DNA of 64,000 nt. Source: CF-118 sp035934385. GTDB lineage: Bacteria; Chloroflexota; Dormibacteria; Dormibacterales; Dormibacteraceae. Position numbers and translations under genes: made by a program. Positions 1 through 7,648 of this stretch are shown here, piece after piece. The DNA lies in NCBI GenBank assembly GCA_035934385.1, contig DASYXY010000030.1, positions 1-64,000 of the forward strand, given 5' to 3'. The notes under the pieces are model-generated. The model ran no database searches, was not told the DNA's origin, and saw nothing but the letters and a program-made list of their open reading frames with translations. How positions within the stretch are numbered: the first letter of the stretch is position 1; each line of letters opens with the position of its first letter.

Positions 1-1
1 C

Positions 2-514
2 GATTTCCAGGTCCGGGATGCGCACCGGCGCGAGTTCACGAACTCCACGGTCCAGATCGACTTCCAGCTGCCCGACCGATTCCAGCTCGAGTACGTGGCC
101 GAGGACGGGTCACGCAAGCGCCCGGTCATGGTGCACCGCGGTGCAGCCGGCTCGATGGAACGGCTCTTCAGCTACCTGATCGAGCGCTACGTTGGCGCGT
201 TCCCGACTTGGCTGCATCCGGTCCAGGTGGTCGTCGCGCCGCTGACCGACGCGCAGCACGACGCCTCCAGGGAGATCGCGGACCGGATGCGCCGCGCCAA
301 GATCCGCGTCGAGCTGGACGCGCGGAACCAGAAGGTCGACCGCAAGGTGCGCGACGCCAAGCTCCAGAAGGTCCCCTACATCGTGGTGATCGGACCCAAG
401 GACATAGAGGCCGGCGTCATCTCGGTTCGCAACCGCGCGGATGAGCGGACGCAGGAAACGGTCGAGGCGTTCATCGAACGCGTGACGAAGGAGATCGCCG
501 ACCGCCGCCGCTGA
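2..514 (+). CDS. thrS: Threonyl-tRNA synthetase, C-terminal part (5' end outside window)
   Basis: Charges tRNA-Thr in the cytoplasm. The reading frame is open from base 2, so the gene begins before the window. The visible residues cover the end of the class II catalytic core: a DFQVRDAHRREF stretch, then STVQIDFQLPDRF, then the motif 3 region HRGAAGSMERLF. The anticodon-binding domain follows (PVQVVVAPLTDAQ to the end, with VPYIVVIGPKD). The stop is TGA at 512-514. A convergent reverse-strand lipoprotein gene ends 4 bases downstream. In many bacteria thrS precedes infC-rpmI-rplT as it does here, although here a reverse-strand gene separates them. Confidence 0.95.
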   Translation, partial: DFQVRDAHRREFTNSTVQIDFQLPDRFQLEYVAEDGSRKRPVMVHRGAAGSMERLFSYLIERYVGAFPTWLHPVQVVVAPLTDAQHDASREIADRMRRAKIRVELDARNQKVDRKVRDAKLQKVPYIVVIGPKDIEAGVISVRNRADERTQETVEAFIERVTKEIADRRR

Positions 515-517
515 CCG

Positions 518-1687
518 CTAGAGGCCGCCCGGGATGACGCCGCCGCAAGCGCCCTGGGCGCTGACCGGCGCGATGTTGCCCGTGGTCACGTCGCCGATTC
601 TTGGCTGCTGCTGGGCGTCTCCGCCAGCGAGCACGTGAGAGTTGTCGACCCAGCCGCAGGCAACCATGTCGAGAGCCTGCTTGGCGCCGGCGAGGGTGGT
701 GGCGTTGTTGACTACCAGCGCGACCCTTGTGCCGTCAGGCGACAGGTAAGCCGGCGTCGGTCCCTGGATCGCGAACGTCTGCACGGTTGCCCCGGTCCAG
801 CTCAGGACGTGGACCTGACTGAACGCGCTGTTTTCGCAAAGGGCGCCCGCTGGCGTCGCCGAGCCGACGGGGATGCACGCCGTTCCCCCCAGCGTGAACT
901 TGCGTCCAGCGGTCGTCGGGTCCACCACGTGAAGCTCCTGCGGACCGCAGCATGTCGGTCCGCCGCCCTGCGTGCAGGAAGGCACCTTGGCCACCACGAG
1001 GTTGTCGCTCCCATGCCAGCCGATCGGCCACAACGTGTATGCGCCGGTCTCTGAAAACAGCTTGACGTGGTTGGTGCCGCCGTTCAGGTCTTCGACGTAC
1101 AGGACGGTCGTGGCGCCGCCGGTGCTGTAGGTGTTCTCGACCACGGCGATTCGCGAATCGTCGGGGCTGACACTGAACATGCTTCGAATCAAATCGCTGG
1201 TAGGCACGTGAGTGGCGATGCCTGTGACACCGTTGGGCGACAGAAAGTTGACGTTGCCCTGCTGGTCGAGGAAGTACAGACGCGTGTTGCTCGTGCTCAC
1301 GGGCAACGGCAGCACCGCGGCTGCTGAGCCGCCGCACGTGACCGGCGTCGGGCTGCTCGGTGTCGCGCTTGCCACCACCTTGCCGGTGTTGTCGACGAGG
1401 CTGACGGCATAGGTGCCGGTGCCGCTGAGAGCAACCAGCACGCCGTAAAAAGCAATGGGCAACGCAGGCGCCGAGGGCGAACTGGCGGGCGAAGCGCTCT
1501 CTGACGAAGTCGGCGAAGCGGCGGGGCTCGAAGACGCCACCGGCGTTTGCCTCGCGGCCGTGCTGGACGAACCACAGGCCGCTACGAGAAGGATGGCTAC
1601 AGCGTAGGCGACGACCTTCAAGAGACCGCCGGGTATTTTGATCCCTCCCGGGTCTGTTCGCCAGGTGGCCTCTGCACCTGCCGTCAC
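518..1687 (-). CDS. Predicted secreted lipoprotein with a propeller-like body
   Basis: Not assigned to a named family. The N-terminus has a hydrophobic stretch (VVAYAVAILLVAAC) ending in a lipobox-like LVAAC. A Ser/Thr/Ala/Pro-rich linker of about 40 residues follows, typical of a tether to the membrane surface. The rest is beta-rich with repeated YFLDQQGNV, VSPDDSRIAVV and LSPDGTRVALV segments, which resemble TolB/WD40-like propeller blades. The start is uncertain. GTG at 1687 gives 389 residues but puts 20 residues before the signal peptide. TTG at 1621 gives a more normal signal peptide. An ATA codon at 1636 lies 6 nt after a GGGAGGG ribosome-binding site. Function unknown. Confidence 0.75.
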   Translation of the reverse strand: MTAGAEATWRTDPGGIKIPGGLLKVVAYAVAILLVAACGSSSTAARQTPVASSSPAASPTSSESASPASSPSAPALPIAFYGVLVALSGTGTYAVSLVDNTGKVVASATPSSPTPVTCGGSAAAVLPLPVSTSNTRLYFLDQQGNVNFLSPNGVTGIATHVPTSDLIRSMFSVSPDDSRIAVVENTYSTGGATTVLYVEDLNGGTNHVKLFSETGAYTLWPIGWHGSDNLVVAKVPSCTQGGGPTCCGPQELHVVDPTTAGRKFTLGGTACIPVGSATPAGALCENSAFSQVHVLSWTGATVQTFAIQGPTPAYLSPDGTRVALVVNNATTLAGAKQALDMVACGWVDNSHVLAGGDAQQQPRIGDVTTGNIAPVSAQGACGGVIPGGL

Positions 1688-1764
1688 TTTTCCGGTACCA
1701 TCCTCGGGCTGAAGCAGGGCACGACCCTCACCCCCAGGCGCCAGCCGAAGGGGTACAGAAAGTG

Positions 1765-1798
1765 CGGACGGCTTCCAGCTGTCCGTTTTGTTTTATTT
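1765..1798 (+). terminator. Terminator-like hairpin in the infC leader, possible attenuator
   Basis: Bases 1765-1773 pair with 1777-1785 (9 pairs, one G-U) around a TCC loop, and are followed by a T-rich run (TTTTGTTTTATTT). No forward gene ends nearby: thrS stops at 514 and the lipoprotein runs the other way. The hairpin therefore most likely sits in the transcribed leader of infC-rpmI-rplT. Leader attenuation controlled by L20 or IF3 is known for this operon in other bacteria. That it operates here is inference. Confidence 0.6.
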
Positions 1799-1870
1799 GT
1801 AGCGATTGGAGGAATAGCAGAACCCTGAATTTGACCGAGGTAGCGTCCCATACCGTTTAAGGAGCTAAGG

Positions 1871-2404
1871 ATCAACGATCAGATCCGCAGCTCCGAGGTG
1901 CGGCTGATCGATGACCAGAACAACCAGCTTGGCGTGCTTTCTCTGGACGCCGCGCTGCGCATCGCCAACGAGAAGGGATTGGACCTCGTCGAGGTGGCGC
2001 CGCAAGCGAACCCGCCGGTCTGCCGCCTGATGGACTACGGACGATTCAAGTTCGAGACCGTCAAGCGAGAGAAGGACCAGCGACGCAAGCAGAACGTCAT
2101 CAAGCTCAAGGAGATGAAGCTGCGGCCGAAGGTGGCCGAGCACGATTTCCAGACCAAGTTCAAAGGGCTCAGGCAGTTCCTCGAAGCAGGCGAGAAGGTA
2201 AAGGTGACGATTATGTTCAGGGGCCGCGAGATGGTGCATCAGGACATCGGCCGCAAGATCCTCGAGAGGGTCGCCGATGACGCGCGCTCATTTGCGGTGA
2301 TCGAGCGGCAGCCGCTGCTCGAGGGCAAGAACCTGTTCATGATCCTCGCGCCGAGCCGGCAGGGCGCGGTCGCTGTGCCGAAGGAGTCAGCCACCAGTGC
2401 CTAA
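1871..2404 (+). CDS. infC: Translation initiation factor IF-3, probable AUC start
   Basis: IF-3 binds the 30S subunit and checks start-codon and initiator-tRNA pairing. The N-domain starts INDQIRSSEVRLIDDQ and the C-domain includes VKVTIMFRGREMVH, giving about 177 residues, the usual length. The first ATG/GTG/TTG in frame is GTG at 1898, which would delete the conserved INDQIRSSE segment. AAGGAG at 1859-1864 lies 6 nt before ATC at 1871, and ATC AAC GAT CAG matches the family start. I therefore choose ATC. A rare AUU/AUC start is the known basis of IF-3 autoregulation elsewhere. The gene overlaps rpmI by 8 bases. Confidence 0.93.
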   Translation: MNDQIRSSEVRLIDDQNNQLGVLSLDAALRIANEKGLDLVEVAPQANPPVCRLMDYGRFKFETVKREKDQRRKQNVIKLKEMKLRPKVAEHDFQTKFKGLRQFLEAGEKVKVTIMFRGREMVHQDIGRKILERVADDARSFAVIERQPLLEGKNLFMILAPSRQGAVAVPKESATSA

Positions 2405-2591
2405 GCTGAAGACCCGCAAGGGAATCGCCAAGCGGGTGCGCGTCACGCGCAACGGCAAGATCGTGCGCCGCAACTCCTGGATGAGCCACCGGCTGCACCA
2501 GAAGTCGAAGACGCACAAGCGCAAGGACCACACGGAGCAGAAGGTCGCGAAGGGCGACCGCAAGGCCGTGAAGCGGGCGCTGGGGGTCTAA
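2397..2591 (+). CDS. rpmI: 50S ribosomal protein L35
   Basis: A 64-residue, strongly basic protein starting MPKLKTRKGIAKRVRVT and containing the conserved KSKTHKRKD stretch, the full length of L35. It is a structural component of the large subunit. The start is GTG at 2397 inside the end of infC, with AAGGAG at 2381-2386 10 nt upstream. The overlap implies translational coupling with IF-3. rplT follows after 7 bases, reproducing the infC-rpmI-rplT order common across bacteria. Confidence 0.96.
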   Translation: MPKLKTRKGIAKRVRVTRNGKIVRRNSWMSHRLHQKSKTHKRKDHTEQKVAKGDRKAVKRALGV

Positions 2592-2598
2592 GTCCGAG

Positions 2599-2952
2599 AT
2601 GGCACGAGTCAAGCGCGGCGTACCGGCGCACCGCCGCCACAAGGGGATCCTCGACCGGGCCAAGGGCTTCCGGCTTTCCAAGAAGCTGCTCTTCCGACCT
2701 GCCAACGAGGCGGTGCTGCACGCGCTTGCCTATGCGTTCCGCGATCGCCGCCGGCGCAAGCGCGAGATGCGACAGCTGTGGATCGCTCGGATCAATGCCG
2801 CCTCGAGGCAGTCGGGGCTGCCCTACAACAAGCTGATGCACGGCCTTCGCCAGGCCGGAGTGGAGATCGACCGCAAGATGCTGGCTGACCTGGCCGTGCG
2901 CGACAGCGGTTCCTTTGCCCGGCTGGTGGAGGTTGCCAAGAACAACCTCTAG
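2599..2952 (+). CDS. rplT: 50S ribosomal protein L20
   Basis: A 117-residue basic protein beginning MARVKRGVPAHRRHKGIL, with FRDRRRRKREMRQLWIARIN and the C-terminal GVEIDRKMLADLAV segment typical of L20. It assembles early on 23S rRNA. In several bacteria it also represses its own operon by binding an rRNA-like structure in the leader, which would fit the hairpin upstream of infC. The next gene, a SpoU methyltransferase, begins at or inside the L20 stop. Confidence 0.97.
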   Translation: MARVKRGVPAHRRHKGILDRAKGFRLSKKLLFRPANEAVLHALAYAFRDRRRRKREMRQLWIARINAASRQSGLPYNKLMHGLRQAGVEIDRKMLADLAVRDSGSFARLVEVAKNNL

Positions 2953-3688
2953 TCAGCCGCTAATCAGCAGCCCGGACAACGAGGTCGTCCGCCGGTTGCG
3001 GCGCCTCGCGTCCCGGCGCGAGCCAGGTCTCGCCCTCCTGGAAGGTCCGCGCGTGCTCAGGGAGGCGAAAGCGGCGGGGCTGGAGTTCGAGCTGATCGCG
3101 GTCCGTGAAGGCGGCAAGCTCCCATTTCATTCCGAGTCGCGGGTCACGCTCACAGCGGCGGCCTATCGTGCCGCCACCCAGACGGTCACGCCACAGGGCG
3201 TGATGGCCGTCGCCCACGTGCACGAAGCGTCCGCGGCTGAAGCGGTTACGGCTGCGCGCAGCGCGAGCTGGCCTCTGGTCGTGCTCGACCGCGTGCAGGA
3301 CCCTGGCAACGTGGGCGCGATCTGCCGCACCGCCGCAGCCGCGGGAGCGCCGGCGCTTGCGGTGCTGAGCGGCACGGCTGATCCTTTCGGCGCCAAGGCC
3401 GTGCGCGCGTCGGCCGGCAACGTGTTCAGGCTGGTGGTCGCGCGGGCGGCCTGGTCCGACCTCGTCGATCTCGTCGGCTACGGCGCCGCGTCGAGCGGCG
3501 GGGCGACGCTCGCGGCCGCACCCGTGGAAAATGCGGCCATGATCGTGTTCGGCAGCGAGGCGCACGGTCTGTCGCGGGGTGACCTGAAGCTGGTCACGAT
3601 TCCGGTGGGTCGTGGCGTCGAATCACTGAACGTTGCGGCCGCGGCCGCGGTGATCCTGTTCGAGATCGCGCGCAGGAAGGCCGCATGA
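2915..3688 (+). CDS. TrmH/SpoU-family RNA 2'-O-ribose methyltransferase
   Basis: Predicted S-adenosylmethionine-dependent 2'-O-methylation of rRNA or tRNA. The N-terminal part (SSPDNEVVRRLRRLASRRE, then LLEGPRVL) is the substrate-binding domain. The C-terminal SPOUT knot shows all three motifs: LDRVQDPGNVGAICRT, IVFGSEAHGLS and IPVGRGVESLNVAAAAAV. The start is uncertain. TTG at 2915 overlaps rplT by 38 bases and has no good ribosome-binding site, while homologous N-termini would begin near ISSPDNEVV at about 2963, where only ATC is available. The stop overlaps pheS as ATGA. The exact target nucleotide cannot be told from sequence. Confidence 0.9.
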   Translation: MPGWWRLPRTTSSQPLISSPDNEVVRRLRRLASRREPGLALLEGPRVLREAKAAGLEFELIAVREGGKLPFHSESRVTLTAAAYRAATQTVTPQGVMAVAHVHEASAAEAVTAARSASWPLVVLDRVQDPGNVGAICRTAAAAGAPALAVLSGTADPFGAKAVRASAGNVFRLVVARAAWSDLVDLVGYGAASSGGATLAAAPVENAAMIVFGSEAHGLSRGDLKLVTIPVGRGVESLNVAAAAAVILFEIARRKAA

Positions 3689-4716
3689 GCGAAGCGACCA
3701 GGCTTCGCGACACCGCGCTGGCGGCGATTGCGCAGGCGCGCGATGGGGCCGAGCTGGAAGCGATCGAGGTCGAGTACCTCGGCCGCCGCGACGGAAAGAT
3801 CTCCCGTCAGCTGCTGTCAGGGATCGCTCAGCTCGATCCCTCACAGCGGGCTACGCTTGGGCAGGAGGCCAACGAGGCCAAGAGGGCGGTTGAGGCCGCG
3901 CTCGCGGCTCGGCGGGCTGAGCACGAGGCGGCGCGGCTCGCGGACATCGGTGAGACCGAGGAGATCGACATCACGTTCCCCGCGCCCGAGCTCAAGCGCG
4001 GCCATGCGCACGTCGTGAGCCAGGTGCGCAGGGAGCTCGAGGTGATCTTTGCGCGCATCGGCTACACGGTCGAGGAAGGGCCGGAGATCGAAAGCGACTG
4101 GTACAACTTCGAAGCTCTCAACCTGCCCAAGGGCCACGCGTCACGCGATGTGCAGGAGACGTTCTTCCTCGACGCCGACGAAGAGATCGTGCTGCGAACC
4201 CACACGTCACCTGTGCAGATCCGGGCGATGCAGCGCATCGGCACGCCGCCGATCTACATCATCGCGCCCGGCCGTGTGTACAGACGCGACAACTTGGACG
4301 CCACTCATCTTCCTTACTTCATGCAGCTGGAAGGCCTTGCCGTCGACGAGGGACTGACGGTCGGTGACCTGAAGGGCACGCTGATGTACATGGTCCAGTC
4401 GCTGTTCGGTCGCGAGCGCAAGGTGCGCATGCGTCCACATCACTTCGGGTACACCGAACCGAGCTATGAGTTCGACACGATGTGCGGTCGCTGCATGGGG
4501 AAGGGATGCCGCAGCTGCGGCGGCCAGGGCTGGCTCGAAACGGGCGGATGCGGAATGGTCCACCCGCAGGTGCTGCGCAACGGGGGCATCGACCCCGATC
4601 GCTACTCCGGCTACGCGTGGGGCTTCGGCATCGAGCGCATGGCGCTATTGAAGTACGACATCGAGGACCTCCGCCTGTTCTATGAAAACGACTTGCGTTT
4701 CAACAGGCAGTTTTAG
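3685..4716 (+). CDS. pheS: Phenylalanyl-tRNA synthetase alpha subunit
   Basis: Catalytic subunit of the alpha2-beta2 enzyme that charges tRNA-Phe. An N-terminal coiled-coil of about 90 residues precedes the class II core. Visible motifs are GPEIESDWYNFEALN, HTSPVQIRAM (motif 2 region), FMQLEGLAVDEG and the motif 3 segment GWGFGIERMALLKYDIED near the C-terminus, with a Cys-rich stretch CGRCMGKGCRSC at about residue 270. At 343 residues it has the usual length. It is coupled to the methyltransferase by ATGA and abuts pheT with no gap. Confidence 0.97.
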   Translation: MSEATRLRDTALAAIAQARDGAELEAIEVEYLGRRDGKISRQLLSGIAQLDPSQRATLGQEANEAKRAVEAALAARRAEHEAARLADIGETEEIDITFPAPELKRGHAHVVSQVRRELEVIFARIGYTVEEGPEIESDWYNFEALNLPKGHASRDVQETFFLDADEEIVLRTHTSPVQIRAMQRIGTPPIYIIAPGRVYRRDNLDATHLPYFMQLEGLAVDEGLTVGDLKGTLMYMVQSLFGRERKVRMRPHHFGYTEPSYEFDTMCGRCMGKGCRSCGGQGWLETGGCGMVHPQVLRNGGIDPDRYSGYAWGFGIERMALLKYDIEDLRLFYENDLRFNRQF

Positions 4717-7092
4717 ATGCGCATCTCCTACGAGTGGCTGGGCGAATACGTCGACACTAAGGGGCTGAGTCCCGTGGAGGCAGCCGACTTCCTGACGATG
4801 TCCGGCACCAAGATCGAGTCGGTCCAGGTCATCGATCTGTCAGCGATCATCGTTGGCCGCGTGCTCGAGCAGAAGGACCACCCGAGCTCGAACAAGCCGC
4901 TCTGGATCCACCAGGTCGAGGTCGGCGGGGGCAAGGTGATCCAGATCATCGCCGGCGCTCCGAACGCTGTGGCCGGAACGCTCGTGCCCGTAGCGCTTCC
5001 AGGCACGCGGGTGCCGAGCGGCACTCTCGTCCGCGACGCCAAGATCGCGGGCCAGGCGGGCCAGGGCATGCTGTGCTCCGCGGACGAGCTCCTGCTGGGC
5101 GAGGAGCGCGAGCCCAGGATCATGCTGCTCGACCGCGGCGAGCCAGGAGAATCGCTGGCCAAGTACATCCCGCCCGACGCGATCCTCGAGGCCGAGATCA
5201 CACCCAACCGGCCCGACTGTCTCGGCCACATCGGCGTAGCCCGCGAGCTTGGTGCGGCGGCCGGCCGCGAGTTCAAAGCGAACTTCATGCCGCCGTACAT
5301 CGAGGGCGTGCAGCCGCCGGCGAGCGAGCTCATCGACATCGCCATCGAAGTCCCTGACCTGTGCAGTCGTTTCGTCGCGGTTCCAGTGACCGGGTTGAAG
5401 GTCGGGCCGAGCCCCGACTGGGTTCAGCGCCGCCTGCGCGCCGCCGGCGTGCGACCTATCAGCAATGTCGTCGACGCCACCGCCTACGTGATGCTCGAAC
5501 ACGCCAAGCCGACGCACGTGTTCGACGCCGCAAAGCTGGCGGGCAAGCAGCTTCATGTACGCGAAGCGCGTGACGGCGAATCCCTGCTGTGCCTCGATGG
5601 GCAGACGCGAAAGGTCGGCCCCGGCATGCTCGTGGTCGCCGACGCCAAGGGTCCGGTTGCCATCGGAGGGATCATCGGCGGCGAGGAGAGCGGCGTCTCC
5701 GAAAGCACCACCGACGTGGTCATCGAGTCGGCCGGATGGAACGGCGTCAACATTCGCGCCACCTCGCGGGCCCTCGGCCTGCGCACCGAGGCCTCACTCC
5801 GCCACGAGAAGGGCCTTGCACCGGAGATGGCGATGGCGGCCGCCCGCCGCGCCGCGGCGCTGGTGCGCGATTGGGCCGGCGGGAAGGTGCACGCAGACTG
5901 GGTCGACGTCTACCCGCGGCCGCAGGAGCCGGTTCGCATCCAGCTCGAACCGCAGAAGATCGACGGTCTGCTGGGCGTCCGGGTTCCACCCGACGAATCG
6001 CAGCGCATCCTTCGCGACCTCGACTTCCAGGTTCGCGACGACGATGGGACGTGGGATGTGCTGCCCCCGGTGTTCCGTGTCGACGTGGAACTCCCGGAGG
6101 ACGTCGTCGAGGAGGTGGGGCGCATCTACGGCATCACCCGCATCCCGGCCACGCTGCCTGGCTCACGGCACACCAGTTGGAACATCGCGCCGGCCGAGGA
6201 CAACCACTGGATGCTGCGCGAGGTGCTACTTGGTGCGGGCTTCGACGAGGTGGTCACGCCGGCGCTCGTCTCGCACCGGTCCCTGCAGCGGCTTGGCCTC
6301 GCGGAAGGTGCGCGGACGCTGTTCAACCCGATGAGCGACGAGATGGACTCGATGAGGACCTCGCTGCTCCCTTCCTTGCTCTCAGTGGCTCGTTACAACC
6401 AGAACAGGATTTCGGAACGGGTTGACGTGTTCGAGCTCGCGCGGGTTTATCGCGGCAGCCGTGCGGACGGGCTTGCCGACGAACAGATCCACCTGACAGC
6501 TCTCGCGCGGGTCGACTCTGCCGCGGATGCAGGGAGACGTGGGTTTCTGCGTTTGAAGTCGGCGATGGACCGCTTGGCGCAGGACCTCGTCGCCGGCACC
6601 GTGCGTTACCTGCGCGAGGCGCCGCACCTGTATCACCCGGGCCGGACGGCGTCGATCGTGGTTGGCGGCAAGGCGATCGGTGTCGTAGGCGAGCTTCATC
6701 CGTCAACGCTGGCCGTGTTCGACCTGGACGGCCGCGCGGTGGCGCTCGACGTCGATGTCGAGGCGCTGATCGCAGCACGCGGCGACCGCAAGGCCACCGA
6801 GCTGCCCCGCTTCCCCGCGATCCAGCGCGACATCGCGGTCGTGGTCGACATGAGCGTTACTGCCGGCGAGCTGCACCGCGCAATCAAAGAGTCAGCCGGC
6901 AACTCGCTGGAGAGCGTGCGCGCGTTCGACGAATACCGCGGCGACCAGGCCGGCGAGGGCCGCAAGAGCATCGCGTTCACCTTGACTTTCCGGAGCCCCG
7001 AGCGCACCCTGACGGACGCCGAAGTGGAGAGGGTGATGTCTGACGTCCGGAAACGGCTGGAGAAAAAGCACGGGGCCAGGTTCCGTTCATGA
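4717..7092 (+). CDS. pheT: Phenylalanyl-tRNA synthetase beta subunit
   Basis: The 791-residue non-catalytic partner of PheS. It contains an EMAP/tRNA-binding domain (roughly residues 40-150, VGRVLEQKDHPSSNKPL), the B3/B4 editing domain (EITPNRPDCLGHIGVARELG and following), a B5 domain around 400-470, and a C-terminal FDX-ACB anticodon domain (LPRFPAIQRDIAVVVD to FRSPERTLTDAEVE). ATG follows the pheS stop directly. The 3' end overlaps the CvpA-like gene as ATGA. Confidence 0.97.
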   Translation: MRISYEWLGEYVDTKGLSPVEAADFLTMSGTKIESVQVIDLSAIIVGRVLEQKDHPSSNKPLWIHQVEVGGGKVIQIIAGAPNAVAGTLVPVALPGTRVPSGTLVRDAKIAGQAGQGMLCSADELLLGEEREPRIMLLDRGEPGESLAKYIPPDAILEAEITPNRPDCLGHIGVARELGAAAGREFKANFMPPYIEGVQPPASELIDIAIEVPDLCSRFVAVPVTGLKVGPSPDWVQRRLRAAGVRPISNVVDATAYVMLEHAKPTHVFDAAKLAGKQLHVREARDGESLLCLDGQTRKVGPGMLVVADAKGPVAIGGIIGGEESGVSESTTDVVIESAGWNGVNIRATSRALGLRTEASLRHEKGLAPEMAMAAARRAAALVRDWAGGKVHADWVDVYPRPQEPVRIQLEPQKIDGLLGVRVPPDESQRILRDLDFQVRDDDGTWDVLPPVFRVDVELPEDVVEEVGRIYGITRIPATLPGSRHTSWNIAPAEDNHWMLREVLLGAGFDEVVTPALVSHRSLQRLGLAEGARTLFNPMSDEMDSMRTSLLPSLLSVARYNQNRISERVDVFELARVYRGSRADGLADEQIHLTALARVDSAADAGRRGFLRLKSAMDRLAQDLVAGTVRYLREAPHLYHPGRTASIVVGGKAIGVVGELHPSTLAVFDLDGRAVALDVDVEALIAARGDRKATELPRFPAIQRDIAVVVDMSVTAGELHRAIKESAGNSLESVRAFDEYRGDQAGEGRKSIAFTLTFRSPERTLTDAEVERVMSDVRKRLEKKHGARFRS

Positions 7093-7640
7093 CCTGGGTC
7101 GACATCCTGCCGCTGGCCTTGATCGTCATCTACGGCGTCCTCGGCCTCTTCACCGGCGTGCTTCGGCGGGTCATCGGGTTGATTGCCGTCTACATCGGCT
7201 GCATCGCCGCGACAGGCATGGGGCTGCAGGCCGCAAACATCATCCAGCAGGCGTCCACCACGGAGCTGCCTGACGCGCGCATCTACGGGTTCTTCGGTCT
7301 GCTGCTCGTCGTCCTGCTGGCGGTCGACGGCGCCGCGCAGCTGGCACATCGCCAGATCCAGATCGAGGCGATCGTCTGGAACCGCGTCTCAGGCGTGCTG
7401 GTCGGCATCCTCACAGCGGTGCTGCTGTCGGTGGTCGTCACCTATGAGCTGCAGGCGGCGGGGCACCCCAGCGGCGGCGGTCAGCTCGCAGGCACCCAGG
7501 CGCAGATCCGAGCCGCCGTCGACGGATCAAAGATCGCCGTCCCGCTCGTCAACTCGCTGGGCCGGCCGATAATCGCGGTGTTCCAGCCCGCGCTCCCGTT
7601 CGACCCGCACCAGTACTTCAGCCGCGGGATAGTAAGCTAG
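7089..7640 (+). CDS. CvpA-family inner-membrane protein
   Basis: A 183-residue protein with four predicted membrane segments: DILPLALIVIYGVLGLFTGV, GLIAVYIGCIAATGMGL, IYGFFGLLLVVLLAVDG and VSGVLVGILTAVLLSVVVTY. The N-terminal WVDI...G...GF/G pattern and topology fit the CvpA (colicin V production) family. CvpA is an envelope protein of poorly defined role in division or membrane stress. It is translationally coupled to pheT (ATGA). Its TAG stop overlaps the beginning of the open tyrS frame. Confidence 0.75.
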   Translation: MTWVDILPLALIVIYGVLGLFTGVLRRVIGLIAVYIGCIAATGMGLQAANIIQQASTTELPDARIYGFFGLLLVVLLAVDGAAQLAHRQIQIEAIVWNRVSGVLVGILTAVLLSVVVTYELQAAGHPSGGGQLAGTQAQIRAAVDGSKIAVPLVNSLGRPIIAVFQPALPFDPHQYFSRGIVS

Positions 7641-7648
7641 CGCCCGCT

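Noticed and set aside
1762..1860. A leader peptide (GTG 1762 to TAA 1860) ahead of infC, as in amino-acid attenuators.
   Set aside because: No ribosome-binding site and no run of a single regulatory residue. The frame crosses the hairpin by chance.
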